NCBI GenBank assembly: GCA_900757695.1
Contig: CAAEOU010000324.1
Coordinates: forward strand, 1 to 15,822
Direction: 5' to 3'
DNA from: an uncultured Oscillospiraceae bacterium
GTDB lineage: Bacteria; Bacillota_A; Clostridia; Oscillospirales; Oscillospiraceae
Length of the DNA: 15,822 nt
Both the position numbers and the translations under genes were made by a program. Every line of letters starts with the position of its first letter. The stretch's first letter is position 1. The notes beneath the pieces were generated by a model. The model searched no databases. It saw only the letters and a program-made list of their open reading frames with translations, and was not told the DNA's origin. Below are positions 12,552 through 15,822 of the stretch, one piece after another.

Positions 12552-14501
12552 ATGCCGACCAATCTATATCCTCATCTTACCAGCCCCATCCAACTGGGCA
12601 ACGTTACCTTCCGTCATCGAATGTTCTCCGCCCCTATGGGTGCAACAGACATCACCGCCGATTGCTCCCCCGGCCCCAGAACACAGGGCTTTTATGAGCT
12701 TCGCGCCAGAGGTGGCGCCGCTGCCGTAACCGTCAGTGAGCTGGTGGTACATCCGGAAACCGACGGCAGCCATATGCTCCATCTGAATCTGACCACCCCA
12801 GGCAATCTGGCGGCACACACCTTTATGGCTGACGCGATCCGCCGTCACGGTGCCGTACCTAGCATCGAGTTTTCCCATTCCGGTCAGTATGCAGGCACCT
12901 ATCTCACCGACCGGGGCAAGCAGAAGGGCATCTGCCAGTGGGGTCCCAGCGACAACGTCCGGCCTGACGGCACTCCGGTAAAGGGGCTTTCCAAGGAGCA
13001 GATCGCTGATATTGTAAAGACCTACGGTGAAACCGCCGCTCTTGCAAAACGGGCAGGCTATGAGATGATCATGGTACACGCCGGCCACGGCTGGCTCATC
13101 AATCAGTTCCTGTCTCCCTGGTTCAACAAGCGGGAGGATGAATACGGTGGAAGCCTTGAAAACCGGGTGCGCTTTGCCAGGGAAATCCTCACCGCCATTC
13201 GTGAAAGCGTGGGTCCCGCCTTCCCCATTGAGCTGAGAATGTCCGGCTCAGAGCTGTTCGAGGGCGGCTATGATCTGGAGGAGGGCTGCCGTATCGCCCA
13301 TGCTCTGGAGGACTATGTGGATCTCATCCATGTGTCCGCAGGCTCCTATCAATTTGGCTTCTTCAACACCCATCTGCCCATGTTCGCCCCCCATGGCGGC
13401 AACGTCTATCTGGCAGCAGAGATCAAAAAGCATGTGAGCAAGCCCGTTGCCACCATCGGCGCCATCAATGATCCCGCCATGATGGAGGAGATCATCGCCT
13501 CCGGCAAGGCCGATGTCATTTATATGGCCCGTGAGCTGCTGGCTGACCCCTTCCTTCCGAGCAAGGTCGTAGCAGGGCAGGAGGATAAGATCGTCAAGTG
13601 CCTCCGCTGCTTCACCTGTATGGCAGAACGTCCCGTTACCGGTACCCGCCGCTGTGCAGTAAATCCCCTTATCGGCAGAGAGATCGAAGGCACAGATGTG
13701 GCACCGGCCCGCAAATCGAAAAAGGTTCTGGTGTCCGGCGGCGGCGTTGCCGGTCTAAAGGCCGCAATCACCGCAGCCCAGCGGGGACATCAGGTAGTTC
13801 TCTGTGAGAAGTCCGATCAGGTTGGCGGTATTCTCAAGTCTGAGCAGGCCATTGACTTTAAGCATGAAATGTATGAGCTGGGACTGACACTGGAACGTCA
13901 GGCTCTGGCAGAGGGCGTAGAAATCCGGGTGAATACCACCGTCACGCCCGAGTATGTGGAGGCCGAGAAGCCCGATGCCCTGATCCTGGCCGTGGGTTCC
14001 ACCCCCATCGTTCCTCCCCTGCCGGGCATCAAGGGCGACAACGTGGTGGTCGTCAACAACTACTATCTGGAGTCTCACAAGGTCGGTGATTCCGTGGTGG
14101 TTCTGGGCGGCGGTCTGGCAGGCTGCGAGTGCGCCGTACACCTCCAGCAGGCAGGCAAGACTGTTCATTTGGTGGAAATGCGGAATACTCTGGCTCCGGA
14201 CTGCAATATCCGTCACCGTCCCATCCTCATGCAGAAGCTCGACGAGGGTGTCAAGGTGCATCTGGGCACCGCCGGCCAGTCCGTAACCGCCGAAGGACTT
14301 GTGGTGAAAAATGAGGACGGTACTGTGGAAACCATCCCCTGCGACACTGTAATCTGTGCCGTGGGGCAGCGGGCAAACCGCGCCGATGTGGACGCACTCC
14401 GGCTTTCTGCTCCCTTTGTCCGGGAGGTCGGTGACTGCATCCGCCCCGCCAATATCACCAAGGCCATGTATGAGGGCTATCATGCGGCACTGGACATCTG
14501 A
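12552..14501 (+). CDS. NADH:flavin oxidoreductase, 2,4-dienoyl-CoA reductase / 2-enoate reductase type
   Basis: The 649-residue protein reduces a C=C bond conjugated to a carbonyl or thioester with NAD(P)H, passing electrons FAD to 4Fe-4S to FMN. Residues 1-345 form an Old-Yellow-Enzyme TIM barrel: SPIQLGNVTFRHRMFSAPMG (11-30), EFSHSGQYAG (106-115), VHAGHGWLINQFLSPWFN (175-192), REDEYGGSLENR (194-205). The cluster Cys are C350, C353, C356 and C368 in CLRCFTCMAE...RRCAVNP. Then follow an FAD motif VSGGGVAGLKAA (394-405), an NAD(P) motif VVVLGGGLAGCECA (515-528) and the closing VGDCIRPANITKAMYEGYHAA. The length is right for the family (about 640-670). The ATG at 12552 has AAAGGAG eight bases upstream. 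Family members include FadH, enoate reductase, BaiCD/BaiH and FldZ; substrate cannot be chosen from sequence. Its divergent position from the aldehyde oxidoreductase operon suggests joint use. Confidence 0.93.
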   Translation: MPTNLYPHLTSPIQLGNVTFRHRMFSAPMGATDITADCSPGPRTQGFYELRARGGAAAVTVSELVVHPETDGSHMLHLNLTTPGNLAAHTFMADAIRRHGAVPSIEFSHSGQYAGTYLTDRGKQKGICQWGPSDNVRPDGTPVKGLSKEQIADIVKTYGETAALAKRAGYEMIMVHAGHGWLINQFLSPWFNKREDEYGGSLENRVRFAREILTAIRESVGPAFPIELRMSGSELFEGGYDLEEGCRIAHALEDYVDLIHVSAGSYQFGFFNTHLPMFAPHGGNVYLAAEIKKHVSKPVATIGAINDPAMMEEIIASGKADVIYMARELLADPFLPSKVVAGQEDKIVKCLRCFTCMAERPVTGTRRCAVNPLIGREIEGTDVAPARKSKKVLVSGGGVAGLKAAITAAQRGHQVVLCEKSDQVGGILKSEQAIDFKHEMYELGLTLERQALAEGVEIRVNTTVTPEYVEAEKPDALILAVGSTPIVPPLPGIKGDNVVVVNNYYLESHKVGDSVVVLGGGLAGCECAVHLQQAGKTVHLVEMRNTLAPDCNIRHRPILMQKLDEGVKVHLGTAGQSVTAEGLVVKNEDGTVETIPCDTVICAVGQRANRADVDALRLSAPFVREVGDCIRPANITKAMYEGYHAALDI

Positions 14502-14539
14502 TGTTCATTTCCTGTGAAAGCATCTGAAAGAATTATTGA

Positions 14540-14568
14540 TTCTCACCACATGCAACATGTGCTATCAT
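14540..14568 (+). promoter_or_regulatory. Predicted promoter of the alcohol dehydrogenase gene
   Basis: TTCTCA (14540-14545) and TATCAT (14563-14568) are 17 bases apart. The spacer contains the perfect palindrome CACATG-CAA-CATGTG (14547-14561). The -35 lies in the left arm of a larger inverted repeat, TGATTCTCAC (14537-14546) with GTGAGAATCA (14576-14585). The hexamers are imperfect, as expected of a regulated promoter. No terminator separates this region from the flavoprotein gene, so read-through is also possible. Confidence 0.45.
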
Positions 14569-14576
14569 GGAATCAG

Positions 14577-14591
14577 TGAGAATCATTCTCA
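14577..14591. promoter_or_regulatory. Fur-family 7-1-7 palindrome, candidate iron-responsive operator
   Basis: TGAGAATCATTCTCA is a perfect 7-1-7 inverted repeat, the layout of Fur/PerR/Zur boxes (TGATAAT-N-ATTATCA type), and differs from that core at one position per half-site. It lies where transcription from the predicted promoter would begin, a normal repressor position. A further half-site ATTCTCA occurs at 14539-14545. Confidence 0.55.
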
Positions 14592-14625
14592 AATGAATTT
14601 CAATATGTAAACGGAGGTAGTAACC

Positions 14626-15786
14626 ATGTCTTTTCAGTACAATCAGCTGGTACCCGTCGTATTCGGCAACGGAGCCATCCGTGAACTTGGCCAGAAGGTC
14701 AAGGAGCTTGGCTGCACGAAGGTTCTGTGTGTATATGACAGCGGCGTTAAGGTAGCCGGAATCGCACCTAAAGCCGAGGAGAGTCTGCGGAGCTCCGGTG
14801 TGGAGTATGTGGTTTTTGACAAGATCACCGCCGATCCCACAGACATTCTGGTCAATGAGTGCGGCGCACTGGCAAAGGCTGAGGGCGTTGACGGCGTTGT
14901 CGCTGTGGGCGGCGGATCCAGCATGGACTGCGGCAAGGCTGCAGCATTGCTGCTGAACCACGATGCTCCCATCCAGCAGTACTTCACCGCTCCCCCCAGC
15001 TTCCTGGAGTGCTCTGTTCCCGTGATTCTGGTGCCCACCACCGCTGGTACTGGCAGTGAGGTCACTCAGGTCTGCGTCATCACCCAGACTCCCGAGAATT
15101 ACAAGCCCTCCATTTTCATGCGCAGCACCCTGGCAATCGTTGACCCGGAGCTGACCCATACGGTCCCCCCCTCTGTCACTGCCAACACCGGTCTGGATGC
15201 CTTTACCCACGCCAGCGAGGCCATCACTGCCAAGGGCAGAAACCCCCGCTCCGAGCTTCTTGCAAAGGCAGCCATCAAAAAGATCGCCAAGTATCTGCCC
15301 ATCGCTGTCCGTGACGGCAAGAACGCCGAGGCCCGCTATGAGCTGTGCCTGGCTGCCAACTGGGCAGGCATTGCCTTTGCAGACACTGACTGCCATCTGG
15401 GTCACAATATGGCCGACGGTATCTCCAATGCTTTCCACACTCCCCACGGCATGAACTGCGTCTGGGTCAGCCCTGAGCTGATGAACGCCTGTGCAAACGT
15501 TGTGCCCCGTGAAGTATCCGTTGTCGGTGATGCCCTTGGCGTTCAGTTCACCGGTCAGGAAACCCCCGAGGAGATTGGCGCCAAGACCGCCGAGGCAATC
15601 CGCAGCCTGATGCACAGCGTGGGTCTGAAGTCCCCCAAGGAGCTGGGCTTCGATCGGGACACCTTTATCAATTGCTACAAGGTTGCCATGGAGATTGATC
15701 TGGGCCTGCGACTCAACTGCCCCTTCGAGGCAACCCCCGAGATCGTAAAGGATCTCTACACCAAGATTTACGACAACTATCAATAA
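14626..15786 (+). CDS. Iron-containing (type III) alcohol dehydrogenase
   Basis: The 386-residue enzyme interconverts alcohols and aldehydes with NAD(P)H. The N-terminal domain has FGNGAIRELGQK (13-24), the dinucleotide-binding GGGSSMDCGKAAALL (95-109) and PTTAGTGSEVT (137-147). The helical C-terminal domain supplies the metal ligands D191 and H195 (GLDAFTHASEA), H260 (CHLGHNMADG) and H274 (HTPHGMNC), all present. Length is normal for the family. The ATG at 14626 has GGAGG eight bases upstream. Whether it makes or removes aldehyde, and whether on short-chain or aromatic substrates, cannot be seen. The preceding Fur-like box would suit an iron-dependent enzyme. It ends 36 bases before the window edge, and no terminator is visible in what remains. 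Confidence 0.93.
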   Translation: MSFQYNQLVPVVFGNGAIRELGQKVKELGCTKVLCVYDSGVKVAGIAPKAEESLRSSGVEYVVFDKITADPTDILVNECGALAKAEGVDGVVAVGGGSSMDCGKAAALLLNHDAPIQQYFTAPPSFLECSVPVILVPTTAGTGSEVTQVCVITQTPENYKPSIFMRSTLAIVDPELTHTVPPSVTANTGLDAFTHASEAITAKGRNPRSELLAKAAIKKIAKYLPIAVRDGKNAEARYELCLAANWAGIAFADTDCHLGHNMADGISNAFHTPHGMNCVWVSPELMNACANVVPREVSVVGDALGVQFTGQETPEEIGAKTAEAIRSLMHSVGLKSPKELGFDRDTFINCYKVAMEIDLGLRLNCPFEATPEIVKDLYTKIYDNYQ

Positions 15787-15822
15787 TTATCATACCCCCA
15801 TCCTCCCCCTCATAGCAAAGGT

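Noticed and set aside
14533..15783. A 416-codon open frame on the minus strand opposite the alcohol dehydrogenase
   Set aside because: It is a shadow of the plus-strand gene, whose metal ligands and nucleotide-binding motifs are intact. Its composition is Gly/Ala/Leu-rich without family features.
1..15822. CRISPR array, tRNA, rRNA, prophage or integrase
   Set aside because: I saw no regularly spaced direct repeats, no tRNA-like cloverleaf and no phage or integrase genes. The only mobile DNA is the IS5-family element and the IS30 scrap.

Overview
The window looks like chromosomal DNA of an anaerobic, fairly GC-rich Clostridia-type bacterium, plausibly a gut Oscillospirales relative. The reasons are AGGAGG-like ribosome binding sites, some GTG/TTG starts, and an oxygen-sensitive enzyme repertoire: a molybdenum aldehyde oxidoreductase with iron-sulfur partner proteins, an Old-Yellow-Enzyme/FeS flavoprotein, an iron-type alcohol dehydrogenase and a glycyl-radical-enzyme remnant. 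The assignment rests on gene content only; no rRNA or tRNA is present to fix it.

Left part (1-2640) is a rearranged scrap zone. Two terminator-like hairpins are followed by the N-terminal fragment of a secreted protein. An intact IS5-family element interrupts it, and its two flanks do not match each other. Next come the last 25 codons of an IS30-family transposase, a broken glycyl radical enzyme, and an intact VOC-family gene ending in a bidirectional terminator.

Central part (2641-12352, all minus strand) is a compact nine-gene operon, read right to left: NTP transferase (MocA-like), histidine phosphatase, XdhC, a D. gigas Mop-type molybdenum aldehyde oxidoreductase, a 742-residue FAD/FeS/CCG-domain electron-transfer protein, a 65-residue double-CxxC protein, a C-GCAxxG-C-C family protein, a class I methyltransferase and a PaaK-like AMP-dependent CoA ligase lacking its C-terminal domain. 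Seven of the eight junctions overlap, abut or lie within about 35 bp, with repeated ATGA/GTGA overlaps. From memory, this set corresponds to the Desulfovibrio vulgaris DVU_1551-DVU_1559 neighbourhood. The first and third genes probably build the cytosine-dinucleotide, sulfurated molybdenum cofactor. The 742-residue protein is the likely electron acceptor, replacing the FAD subunit that many xanthine-dehydrogenase relatives use. The roles of the phosphatase, methyltransferase, C-GCAxxG protein and ligase are not known to me.

Right part (12353-15822) starts with a divergent promoter region in which a perfect 9-bp inverted repeat fills the space between the two -35 hexamers. The plus-strand genes are a 2,4-dienoyl-CoA/enoate-reductase-like flavoprotein and, after its own promoter carrying a Fur-type 7-1-7 palindrome, an iron-type alcohol dehydrogenase. 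Together the locus could run alcohol to aldehyde (Fe-ADH), aldehyde to acid (Mo-AOR) and acid to acyl-CoA (ligase), with reduction of a conjugated C=C by the flavoprotein. This is an inference from co-location; the substrate cannot be read from the sequence.
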